Below are positions 24,771 through 37,408 of a DNA stretch of 64,000 nucleotides, one piece after another; the first letter of the stretch is position 1, and each line of letters opens with the position of its first letter. Source of the stretch: Acanthosoma haemorrhoidale (lineage: Eukaryota > Arthropoda > Insecta > Hemiptera > Acanthosomatidae); the NCBI GenBank assembly GCA_930367205.1, contig OV884014.1, forward strand, positions 70,783,104 through 70,847,103, written 5' to 3'. The notes beneath the pieces were generated by a model, which was not told the DNA's origin, did not search any database, and was given only the letters and a program-made list of their open reading frames with translations. A program made the translations under genes and the position numbers.

Positions 24771-27700
24771 TAGTAATGAATTCCTTAATTCATTAAAAAT
24801 TGGGAATATCCCAACGTGTAGAAAGGCTTACTAAGAGTTTCTGCAGTTATTTTCAGGAAAAGTATCATCACGTATCAAGCAAGATCTTTACATTTCATTT
24901 TTTTTACTTGTTCTATATTCGTGTAAAATATTCATGTTTTGCTCCAAATAATTGCTGGATAGGTAACAATTTTCAAAAATATTATCAGAAAATGACCAGT
25001 TATTACATTACTATTGAGGAAGGGGTAATTTAAAAAAAATAAAATAGCGGGTTATTTTAATTGATAAGCTGTATTAACTCATCATTCAAAACCATTAAAA
25101 CAATAAGGATTTTAGTAGGACTTACAAAAGAACCAAGCCTTTGGTCGACATATAACCTATTTACTTAATTGTTTTTCTTTTTGATATTTATACTCTTTAT
25201 TACACGGTGCGATCCTTATAACTTTGTTATTAATCCTTTGTCATTTTATTATCACATTCTTTCCAGTTCTTATCTTAACTTATATTATAACGGGCAGCCA
25301 ATACTAGTGGTGTAGTGGTCAGATCAGTGCCTTGCATAAGTCACGGATAAGGTGGATGCCGCTATTGGGTATGGTTGCCCAAGATGTGCCTGAGCCTCAA
25401 TCAGTTTTTAAATGATCGTTGCAATATAATTTATACGGATCTGATAGCAGTGTTCCGTAGGCTGTGGTGTTGAAATGATTCCAATAATGTCATAGTATTA
25501 TTATTATTATCAGTCCTAGTGTCCAGATTGAAAACTAATCAACAGTTATTTCCACGTTTCGATAGAGGCTGGTGACTGCACTCTCGAGTACTGTTGCAAT
25601 GCAGTCGTGGAACTATTTTTGCATATCGTGACAGTATAGGTTGAACAATGTAGGGCTGAATATGGCTGCTAAGGGGAAACCGGATGAGATATCTCTTGGC
25701 GTGTCAATGCATCCTCCGATATCATTGCTTGAAAACATGTGGAATCGTGGTAACTAGTTATATACGATAGAAGAATAGTGTTTTTATGCCTACTAAATAT
25801 ACACATTGGAGTGACTCAAGACCTATTATTTGAAATTTACATGAATAGACCTTGTTCAAATTTTAGTAGTTATAATTAGAATTCTATATTGAGCATAACT
25901 ATTACTTACCAAGCTGAAAAATGTCTCTTGCAATGACTACAAAAACCTTTTGAATTTGTATTAGGTTGTTGAAATCCACTGAAATGTTATGCCCCCGCCT
26001 CATTCAGTAACATACTGGAAGAGACAATGGAACGCTAACGAAGGCCTCTCTCTCCTAAACCATGAATATTTATTCAAAACAGAAAACGTCCGATTTGCGA
26101 ATAGAGGAAATTCATTTCCTACGTTCAACAAACAATATCGTTGTACAGCAGCCTCACCGGGAGAGGTGTTGAAATATGAACCTGATCAGCAATTATCTCC
26201 GCGTCCTTGCGAAAACAACCTTTGCCAAATGTTCCGTTTATCTCACGGGCTAAGATAAGAATATCTCAGAAGTTAAGAATAATTAAGAAATTCTAGTGTA
26301 CAAGTAACAATAATTTTATGTTATGTACAAATATACGTCGAAACGTCATCGACTTATACAAACTATTAGAAGTCCCCTGAAACAGAGGAAGAAATATAAG
26401 TTACAGACACCTCTGAAGAGGCATGCAGAAGTGATGAAAAGAAAACGACATCCCAGGTAATATCTTTTTAATAAAAAGAAACAATTTTTTTTTTTCATCG
26501 ATCTAAGCCAATATTCCAACAATGGTATGGTATGTCAATCTATTCTCATGACTAACAATGAAATCACACTTTATATATGGCGTTTTATACGACTATAAAC
26601 ATTAAAATTGTTTGTTTAGGTTTATATTCTACACTTTTTTGCCAAATAGCGAATAGTAATCTAATCTATCCTACATTTCACTGTAAGATAACCAGGGTTT
26701 ATGTTAAACTTATTGATATTTGTTTCACGTACACTAAACACTGCAAAAAAAAGAAGAAGAAAAAACGGCGAGACCTTCAATAGGTCTGATAAATCAACTT
26801 CTCTAAACTCATTGAAATTATTTTTGTAATCAATTATAATCTAATGTACAACACAGAAAAAATTAGGGTTCCTTAAAAATTCTGTAAATTTCGAGTACCT
26901 TTCAAAAAAATACTGTGAGGAATGCGACCCCAACATTTGAACCCTTTAAAAGAGAGGAAATCTAATATAAATAAAATGTGAAACAAGTTCCTGAAAATAA
27001 TAATAATTACAATCAATGGACAAGTAACTTTAAGGACGTTTTGTGAACGTTGTTTGTTACACGACAATGATTTTAAAAGTACCATATAATCAATTGTAAG
27101 CTAGAATCCTTGACAAAAGGCTTCAGTTTGTCTGTGTTTTTTTCAGTCCGCTAGTGTGACTATTGTTTATCCCCTGTTGGAATTCTAAAATACGCCAAAA
27201 AAATCACTAACTCCACTAAACACGATTATTTTTTTTTGAATAATTAATTACTTGGCAAATAAACATTTTTGTAGTCATTAAAATCGCATTAGCAACTTTA
27301 ATTCTACTCAGGATTAATTAGTGATATGTTATTATTACACATTCCATGAATAATAATAGGATGTTACATTTGACTTTAGTGGACTGTAATTTTAAGAAAA
27401 CATTAAAACTATCATTTAAATCGCATGCACATCGAACATAACGCTTATTTATGTAATAAGTCACTCTTGGCTCGATTTTTAATATTTATTAAATATCATA
27501 CTTTTTAGACTGTACATGTTTATGTGAATGGGATTCTCAATTACTTGCTCAACAGATGTGAAGGCATATTTTGCACCACGTTTCACTTTCTATTTGTTTG
27601 ACTTTGACGTCAATGTCGGTTGTTTAAGTTTAACAAGTTATCAAAGCCTTAAAGATCTGCTTCTCATTAGTCCAGCGTGTCGCCTGTAACCAAAGCCTAG

Positions 27701-30700
27701 ACTATTTTAAGGCCGCTATGAACGGAGTTGAATGCCGGCCAAGTATCCAATCGTAGATTAACATCGAGGCTACTGGTTAAGGCTTCACGAGAACAAGGTT
27801 AATACTGAAGGATCCACAACGGGAGCAATGACTAACCAACTGTCCTTTAACCTTTCAGGCTATACATACCAAGGCGTCAATTCCGACAAACGTCGGGAGA
27901 GCTCGTTAACATGTTTTTTGTCTTTAGAAGAGTTGTCTATTCGTAGAGAGAAAGACCACAACAAATAAATATCATTGATGAAGATATTGTCGAAACATTT
28001 TGTGAATATGAGGGTCCCCATGAAGAAGTTCGATTATTCTGGGACGTCGTCTGTGTGGAAGGGTAGTAAAAAAGGTGGCCTTATGTCCTTCCTTGTGTGA
28101 CGCCCCCCTTGTCAATCAGTCATCTTGTCACTTCGGAGTTAAAGAGGAAATCGTTTTCCCTTTATTATTGTCAGCTGAACAATACTTTAACGGTTCATTT
28201 AAACAGTTACAAATGGTAAGTAAATAAATATCATTTCGCCCCGGACGGTAATATTAGTAACAAGCAAATATTACCAAACCTAAAAATGTACACAATGCAA
28301 TTCAGCTCGTGTGATGGAACTTACAGCAATTATTGACAGAATAAGTGGATGTATTTTTTTTTGGACGTATTCAGTACATTTGTCAAAACGTCAATAAATA
28401 AATAAGATGAAAATCTAATGAATTTTTTTCATCAGCCTAAGCCCTTTCCTTACAAATATATCCACTTATATGTTACCGGAACGTGGTAAAAAAATAGTTA
28501 ATTAACTGTACAGAATAGGACAAACAAGGGTTTCGATGTTGATTACTCCCTCTTGATTAATATCCCAAGTTTTACTGATTATTTAAATAAGCATAAATTC
28601 AAAAGCATTTAGTCTAACGCGTCCCATTTATTGGTAGTTGCTATTAATCTGATTTTACGTGTTTTGTAGTTATAATGCAATAAATGCCAAATTATTGTAC
28701 AAGTTGTTAAGTAGGATGTCGAGATCTTTAATTTGACAAGATTCCCAATACGCTAGGAAACAAATTATTTTTTTATAGGATTAATTTTATTTTCAGAACC
28801 ATAAGGGCTTTATGTGGAACTACCAATAAAAAAATAAAAAAATCACCGGTTGAGTAGAAGTTACGACTACGATTTTAATGGCATCATTAATGGCTCTGTG
28901 TAATTTAAAATGGTGGCTGTTCAAATGGAACCTCGAAAAGCAATTTCTTGTTTACAAGTCAAATAGAAGACTCACAATCAATATTAGGGTTTCGAGAAAA
29001 AAAAAATCAGGAAACTCTAAAAACGTGAATCATGTAGTTACGCATCAAACACCACATGGTTTCGTTGTCTCTTTGAACTTGGATTTTAGAAATGACCAAT
29101 TTTTTTCATATTTTGATTGATAATTTTCTTGAGATCAATTAACTTTGAGATATAATTTTTGGTAAGTCTTGTGATTTCCAATCAAAAGTGACTGTTAATT
29201 ACAGTTAATTGGCACTTCTGAGCAATTGGATTGATAGATGGATTGGTGAATGGCTACGTTTCTTGATTCCAAGGAGGACAAAGCTTCTTTAAGGAACAAG
29301 GGACCTAGTCGTTATGAGTTCGTGATTTGAAATATGGAGTCAGTAACTTGCTAGTCACTGCTTCAATAAGTTTCAAAAATACTTGTTTGTGGCATAATTA
29401 CAAGTAGGTGTACACCGAGTTAATACCATAGTGAGAAAGTGGATGACCAGATAACTAAAAGGAGACTGGTTTCTTTCCCTTAAGGCCGAAGTCTTATATT
29501 CTAAGTTAATGATGAGTATAAGAAGAGAGGAAATGCTACAAAATCCCCAACAAACAACGTATATTTCTAATCAGAACGACAACACCTTTAATTTTCTTTA
29601 ATTGTTGGCAGTATGTTAAGCAGGGAACTTGGGCAGGCCGAGTAAAACCGTCTTAATTTAATATCATTGTAATCAATACAAATTGCGGGATAACATTAAT
29701 AATATATCTCAGAAATAGATTTTTCATTCATCTGCTGAGTTGATTTCCAGCAAATGAATAACGACGCTACAAAGTTTCAGGCCGATACCGCCCGAAAATG
29801 TTGATGCCAGCTAAAAAATCTCAGTCGCCATTCTCCTTTGTCTTGCTAAGCGCGTGGAATTTATTTTCCACTTCAGCTGAAATATAATACAGCAAGGTGG
29901 ACTCATTTTCGAGATATGAAGACGACACGGTCTAACGCTCACACAACAAAGTTTAATTAAGATTAAAGATCAAGCGAAACGTTTTAGATAGTTCTGTCAG
30001 GCAGAAGAGGAATGGGTTAACAATGTCAGAGAGATTCGTAATAATTACTGCTGTCCTAGAAATAATCTTCCCAGCTTAGGTTGATTTTCTCCCCAAAGTC
30101 TCAGCTCTCAAACAGATTCGTGGCAATAGGTTCTTTTGTCTGTCCGAATGTATTTGTTTATGTGCAAAAGGGGTGGCAATCAGTCAGAAATCGTAAATTA
30201 CATTCAACAACAAACCGGGCTTAGTGTCGTCAATACACAGACAACGCCCCCGTATTTTTTTCTGTCAGTCAAAACGTGGGTTCTACAATTAACGATGCCA
30301 CAGCAGTAAAAACTTCAAAAGAATTATTAACGAAAACAACCCACAAGAATGGAGTATACAAGAGGGTTGAGACGGAGAGTATGAACTGTAGGTGAAGGAT
30401 TGAGAAACGGGTTTGAAATAAGATTTCTTACAGTCATGGATGCTCTCAAAACAACAAAATAGGATACCTGAAGTACAGGATGGAAGTAAAAGCTATTTGT
30501 TTGTTGCTTAGAAGGTATTTGGAAGGCTGTATGACTTGATAACTGTCTTAGAGTTAAGTCCTTCCAGGTTCTGCTAGATCTTAGGTATATACCTGAGCAA
30601 AAGCTGCATTGGCACTTACGGTTAGCTCAAGTTGTTTCCGGTGGGGAGTAGGTCCTTTTAAAATTGGAAACATATAAATATATAACTATATTGGAAAAAT

Positions 30701-33700
30701 CACATATTTACCGGCATATTTTTCATAAAATGTGTAGCATTGTATTATAAATAAGGTACGAATGTAGATATTTAATCATAATTGATTTATTTATTTTGTG
30801 AAATTTTGAATTCACTGAAGTAACATAAAAAATAAGTTTTTCTTATCCAAGATCCTAATGAATCGTGAGATCTTTTATCACTATACTGCTCTTTTAAGGC
30901 TGTTTGTCATTTCCTTTAAATAAAGATTTAATAATTCATTTTTTAATAAATCTTCCCCTTCATTAGAAAATGTGGTTACGCTCGTGTTCTGTTTATTTAT
31001 TTTTACTATTGAACATTTTTTGGTGGAACTTGAAAAATTTAAGTCGTACTGTAATTTCATCTCAGCTCAAACATTTGTCGGAAACTCGACGTACCCAACG
31101 TTCCTTCTGCACTGAAAGTATTAGTCATTATGACTTTTTTTTTTTATTTTGAATTTGTCAGCCCAGGGTACGCCTTGAGGTGTACTCTAGCAAAAAAAAC
31201 ACAAATTACTTCCTACATGTTATTTTAAACTACCTGTGTTTTTTTTTATTGTTCAACAACGATAACCAGAATTTATTTCCCCCCTGATTATAATTTACAA
31301 GTTAGGTTAGAAAAAAACAAAATAATCGCTAGTATCATCTATGTAGCTTGACAATGCTGGGAGCTCGAAGGCAGACACAGTAACAACAGTCTGATCACAA
31401 TCTTCTCGGATACACGCCTCCCTTACGTTCAAGGGCGGCAATATAACTGCAATTATTTTATTTCATTTTATTTATTTGACATAATAATTAACTTCATTAT
31501 AAATAATAACTAATCCCTGGTAGAAGGATTTTATCATTATTTAAACTTACTTTGCTTCTTTCTATTAATAAACCTACCTTCCCTCGATTAGACGGTTCAT
31601 TTGTTGAAAAATCATCTATGATTATTAAGGATTATCCGAGGGATTTATCGTCACTTCCAAGCAATCGCCTGTTAAGGGAGAGGCTCTACTTTCGACTAAT
31701 TGTATATTACGCGTAGTCAATTTCCTTTATTTGGTTGTTTTTAAAGATAGTACTCCCTCCCCCATTCATTTCTTTTCCTGCTGGTTAGTTAATGCGGCAA
31801 AGATGAGTAGTAGTGGAGAGTGTAGGCATCCTTGCTACTTGATTCATATCAGGAATTATCAATAGAATGAAACATCAACACGACGGAAATAATATCGTGA
31901 TATCATAACATCAATTGAAGCATAAGTGCAAGGAGAAAGTGGTAAGGAACTCGGCTTGAATTCGTTTTGCATCTCAAGAATTCCCAGAGGAAGTATTTTT
32001 TTGACTTCATACCGTAAATTGATTGAAGATATAATCGGCCGGACGTCGGTGAATGTCACCGGTTGCACTTTCTGCCAACATTCAACATTCACTTTTATTA
32101 TTTACAGTCTTCCTGGCAGTGGTGAGAGGCTTCCTCCCTCCAGTTTAACTAAACATCCCGATCTGCGCCTTGGCGTGGTTACTTTGCTATTCTCAAATTG
32201 GAGGAAATATTACTGACAAAGAGATATTGAGGAAGAAGGAATGACAGATGAAATGATTGTTCAGGGTTTAATGAATTTATTCCTATAATAACTCCGCCTC
32301 GATTAACTTCTAACAGGACAACACAAAATTATTGATGTGGAACTGTGTTAAACCTCAGTAAACATTAAATAAAACTGGAACTTACATTCAAGGCATAATG
32401 CTTTTAAACTATGAACATATTTAATTTAGTAGTAAATTAATTTTAAGCTTTATATATTAATTCGACTAATGAAGCATCAACCATGGTACTAAAGTCGTTT
32501 AATACCACTGGGCCTGGTGTTTGATTCTATACTCTACATAATTTGTTTGGATAATATTTGTTTTTATCACCAAGTAATTAATAAACGACCCTTCATAATT
32601 GATCATAGGTTTGGGTAAACTTTTAGTATCATTAGAGCGAATGAAATTAAGGATACTTTTGCAATTGTTTTATTATTTGCTGCGAAAATATTTGTAAGGA
32701 ACAGCACATTATGTAAACAGAAAGAGAAATGGCTATTCAATTAAGTCAGTCACGACTGCTGCGTGACTTCGTTTATTTAGAGAAAGGAAAATCACAGTAA
32801 AATAATTACATATTATGTTTAAAAGCATTACATTAATAAAATTACATTACATAACTTGCAACCTCATCGAGTCCATATTTAGAAAGTTCAGTCGTGTATT
32901 TAGTTTAAAGACTTGAAAAGTAACTGATATATTGTGTTAAAGTAACTGGCTCAGTTTGAAATCATTTCTTCTTCGCGATCTTGTTGAGCTCAAAGATATT
33001 TGCTCAATTTCACTGGGTACGGGTCCAAGACGATTTATTGTATGTCTGTCTGTGTGGTCTGAGATAGTGGAAATAAAATTATTCAATGAACCATTTTAAA
33101 GGTGTACTCCACATCGAAAAAAACGACATACTGGTTTTTCGACCCGTTTTTTTGTGCGTGGAACTAATATAACATAAAAAGTGGATATAACGTAATTTGG
33201 AGCATAGTTTTAGGCTAATGATCCTCGGATCAAGTAGGCATTTCGTTTTACATTAAGGTTTAATCCAACAACAGGCAAAATAGGCTCACCTGTGCCCTCT
33301 GCTGGAAGAAGGCAAGTGGGTGCCATCAAAGGCAGACCTCCTTGACCCGCTAACTCTACCGGCGGTTAGATCGAGAGCTCTCTCGTTCCCAGCACCTTGT
33401 TTGTGGCCATTGTCCTCCGATATGGAAGGCAGTCCACTGTGTCTCTGCACGAGTGATTCACTATGGTCCTGAGTTGAACGGGCATTCCCTCATTCCTAGT
33501 TATCCTTACGAACCTTGAGGAAGGGGACTCCCTTGACATACTTCCTGAGTATTCACTTTTATATTTTATCGACTCCTGCCAATGCTCTGACATGACAAAT
33601 CCAAATACAAATCTCATGAATAGCCATGAAGTTATTAAAAGGCGATTGTGGATTAGCAAAATGATGCGTTGAAATCAATAGAAAACGAAACTATTTAAAG

Positions 33701-34325
33701 ATTTATCTTCGTTAATTAAAATTCAGATCAAAATAAAAATTGGGTTAGTTATGTAAATTAAGTTTTATAAAAATACATTTTTTTATTTCGATCAGTACAG
33801 TAAGCAGTTATGGATAAATTAGATAGATAAATTCGTATTTGGAAAGAATTAGCTTATGCAAGAATTTACCTCGTCATTTCTGCCCTCTCATTATATCAAA
33901 GGTCATTTTTATATAAAACGATTGAAGTTTTGGTACACCATTTAAATTAAATATTATTTAAGACATATGCTATAAATATACAAATAAATAAAGTATAAAA
34001 GTGACCCCATGACGAACTCTCTATTTCGAACCAAAATGCTTAATTTTATTTTGTTATACAATCCCAATCGATAGAAGAAGATATAACTAATACAATAGAC
34101 TATTCAAAAACAACTTGATATGTACACCGAAAATCCCACATCTCTATAGATAAAATAAGATTCTAAAACTTACAAAGATAGTTCAAATCTACTTCAACAC
34201 CCGGTGTACAAACAAGGACTTATAAAGGAAACGAAAATTTTGCTGGAACCATGTATTCGTTCATCTCGGTTTGTCATCAACATTTCTAATGAACTTTATG
34301 GGGTCTTATGAAAGGGTGTAACAAA
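24771..34325. other. Long unannotated AT-rich region with a few GC-richer islands
   Basis: No protein domain or RNA gene recognised. Islands that differ in composition are about 25990-26260, 27600-28090 (CRE palindrome TGACGTCA at 27605-27612; Runx-type ACCACA at 27955-27960) and 29740-30310 (Sox-type CCTTTGT at 29835-29841). They could be conserved enhancers, but single motifs are expected by chance. Confidence 0.25.
25300..25385 (+). repeat. Possible tRNA-derived SINE head
   Basis: TGGTGTAGTGG near 25309 fits the Pol III A-box consensus. No good B box follows, so this is weak. Confidence 0.2.
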
Positions 34326-34329
34326 AATA

Positions 34330-34860
34330 CTGATTGATGCCATTTGTTGAGAGCCTTGCTAACATTTAATAGAACCGTTACAATGCGATGTTTTGAAATT
34401 AATAGGGTATGGAGGAATACAACGCAAGACATGACACTCCTGCAGTTAGGAGAGCAGCACTGCTGTGACGTTTGTGGTAAGAAACAATGGAACAACCAAC
34501 GACACCACCTTGGAACAGTTATATCAGAGCTGAAGCTCTGGAACATATCCTCGTCCTTATATTGGACACATATGGCAATTAATACGATCACTAGACCCAC
34601 CAATTTGTGCAAAATGTATATTTACCTTGACTGCTCAACACTTAGTCGTAGAATGCGCGTTATATATGATACTTACACCAGAGAAAACTACAGAATTCTA
34701 AACACACTACACAAAACACATGAGAACGATGAAACTACTTCACAAAACTCAATCGACTACATAACTGAAACAAATACAATAAATTGTATACACACATATT
34801 TATTACCTGATAATGAAAATCAATAAAATAAATTGATAAACAAAACTTTCATTGAAAATT
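34330..34860 (+). pseudogene. LINE 3' end: RNase H-proximal Cys/His tail
   Basis: From about 34573 one frame reads LIRSLDPPICAKC, then LTAQHLVVECALY and a stop. This is the C-terminal CxxC...H...C knuckle (PPxCxxC...LTxxHL-x-x-EC-x-x-Y) found after the RT or RNase H domain in Jockey/I/R1-type LINEs. A preceding RPYIGH resembles LRxGH. The 160-codon frame over the same place (34344-34826) is in another frame for the knuckle but picks up later homologous residues (DTYTRENYRILNTL), implying a frameshift. AATAAA occurs near 34825. Confidence 0.65.
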
Positions 34861-34999
34861 TACTTTAAAAAGAGGTTTCTATTTTTATTGGTGATATGGT
34901 TCTTTTTTTGCCTCTCAAAACATTAGATATTATTCTGTCATTGAAAATTTAATGGGAATATTATGTAATCTAGGGTTGTTGTGCATGTCTTTAAAATTT

Positions 35000-37321
35000 T
35001 TAATGGATAGGATCGTTATCCAGACCCCTATCGTAGAACACCCAGATAGACTGACCGACAGACAGACTTATGCAGATTGATTTATGTCGATATATAAATT
35101 GGGTAAACGTAATTAGTGATTACCTTTGGTATTGTAGTTACTCCAGCGACATGTTATAGATACAATACCCGTGAAAAATAATTCCATTACTTAATCGATG
35201 TTTTTGTTTTTATTTTGGAGGTGTGGGAGTGAGGGAGGCACTATATAGACTTCAATGTACTCCAATTTAGATAATGAAAGGCTTGTGTCAAGGGCCCCAC
35301 CCATTTCTAAATTATTAACTAAAAATAAATAAAACGAACGGCTTGTCATATGATTTCGCTTCAAGATGGATTTTGATAGAGCAACTCGTACAATTTTCAA
35401 TTCAATTTGAAATCGCCAATTTTTTTTTTTTTTTTTTAATAATGTGTTCTGAAATATATTAATTTTTTATCATGCACATTATATAAAACCATTATATTGT
35501 CTTCCCCTTCCCTCACAAAAACCTAGATTTGACTCACGTTCAATGAATAATTTTTGGTTAACCTGTTCTGTTTAGAAACCTAGAGCTACGCAAGTTCTGT
35601 CAGACTTTTAAGGTTTTATTGTTTATTAAACTATAAGTTCAGTCAGCCACTGTGAATGGGTGTGTTTTTATCGCTTTTATTACAGCACAAAGTTTCAACA
35701 TACCAGTTATGTTAGGACCAGAAGCCCATCCATAACCAGAAAAAAAAAGTAAATGCGTATAAACGAAAACTGTTAACCAGAAGAGGTTAAAGATTGCAAA
35801 GGTTGACCATTTATAGATAGATACTGGGGGATAGAATTAATTAACCTATACCGGAAATTTAACACATTTTATGTGAAATGAAGTTGTTCAAGGAGCTGTA
35901 GAATGGAGAAAGGTGGTTTATGGTGGGGATGGGGGACTGTTGTTGAAACAGGTGGTCTCAAATAAAAAAGAAGAAGACATTCTAGAAGTTGTTGGAATAG
36001 CATGAAAGTTTTCCTTGGACAAATGTGAAAAGGCGATTCCCAATATAATACCTACTTTTTTTGAGCTTTATTAACTAAACTTATTTATCACTAAGTACCT
36101 ATTCAAGCTCATGGATCTTGGTCTTGGTTCAAAAAATAAAAAAAATATCTGATTTTGAGTTACATTCATCAATCACCCCGATTGATAGCGGATAGAAGGA
36201 AAATATATTATTTTATATTTAAAAATATTAGCTGATTTCTCCAGTCAATACATTCTTAGTAAACCTCCTGAAATAGGGCAACTATACATTAAGTTTGAAA
36301 AGTAATGAAAACTAGATCAGTATTTACTAGATACTTTGCTAAGGTAATAGCAATATGATTTGTGAGTAGAGGTTATTTAGTAGGCGAATGCAGACAGGTT
36401 TCAGGGCAGAGGAATGCTCCTTCATCAGGTGTTTAGGAGCTAACTTTCTAGCCCTCGCCCACTGTGGCTTACTCTCTCCATGGCAACCAATATCTGTATA
36501 CTCTTAGTTCTTTATTTTTTTTTTCTAGTGTGAGAAAACTCCCAGCCCATTCATGCTGTAGCTCGAAAATCCCGAAGTTGTTTGTATGGAATCAGGTAAA
36601 AATGGCAGTTTCTCTAGGAAGAATCTTTTATTTTTATTTTAGTTTATCGCACACTTTCGACTAGGATGCGACCTCTAATCCGACGAATAAGGATTATATT
36701 AATCTGTAAAAATATACACATACTCAGTGATGACCTATTTCTTTTTTAATATATTCATCCGGGAAAAAAATGCCGGGCGCCTGATTGCTGTTAAGTCGTG
36801 GACATTCCATACTTTTCATCCTGAATAAATTATAGAGTGCAAACCCAATCAATGAAGAGTGTATTTGCTTCGAGGCATAACTTTATTTATTTGAGTCAAC
36901 AGACACTATTGCAAAAATAAGGAATGGTGAGGAATAAATGATTCAATTACTTAATCGATTATTCATTTACAATCCATGGATAACTATCCTTGCCATTTTT
37001 TATTAATTATTTTTTAGTAATCAATCGTACCGTAGAATTGTTATCTTACTCCTTCATTTCCTCCATAAATAATCACGCTTAAATATATAAAAAAAGTTAT
37101 TTCATATTTAACAGATTTTTTGTAATTCTCCTCGAGTCGCTGAAGGAAAGAAACATGGAAAGGGAATATCATTATAATAAATAAAGGAAGTTAGCCAATT
37201 AAATGACATACTAAAAATGTTTGAAGCGTGAAAGATACATGGACCTCTGCCACGCGATTTAATTGGTTACACAGTCTACTAACTTAGCTTGATGTTGTAA
37301 ATTCTCGTTGTCTTATGCACA
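35000..37321. other. Unannotated AT-rich DNA
   Basis: No gene seen. Poly-T at about 35420-35437. Confidence 0.25.
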
Positions 37322-37408
37322 GGTGGTCTGAAAAGTTTCAGACCTCAACATGAAGATGATAATAAAATAAATAAAAGCTTTGCTAGGTCGGAAACTTTTC
37401 AGACCACC
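37322..37408. mobile_element. 87-bp MITE-like inverted-repeat element
   Basis: Terminal repeats 37322-37345 and 37385-37408 match at 23 of 24 positions (GGTGGTCTGAAAAGTTTC at the left end). They flank a 39-bp AT-rich core. The ends look mariner-like, but a TA duplication is not clear at the edges. Confidence 0.65.

Noticed and set aside
26873..27085. Minus 70-codon frame
   Set aside because: Hydrophobic low-complexity product of AT-rich DNA; no supporting signal.
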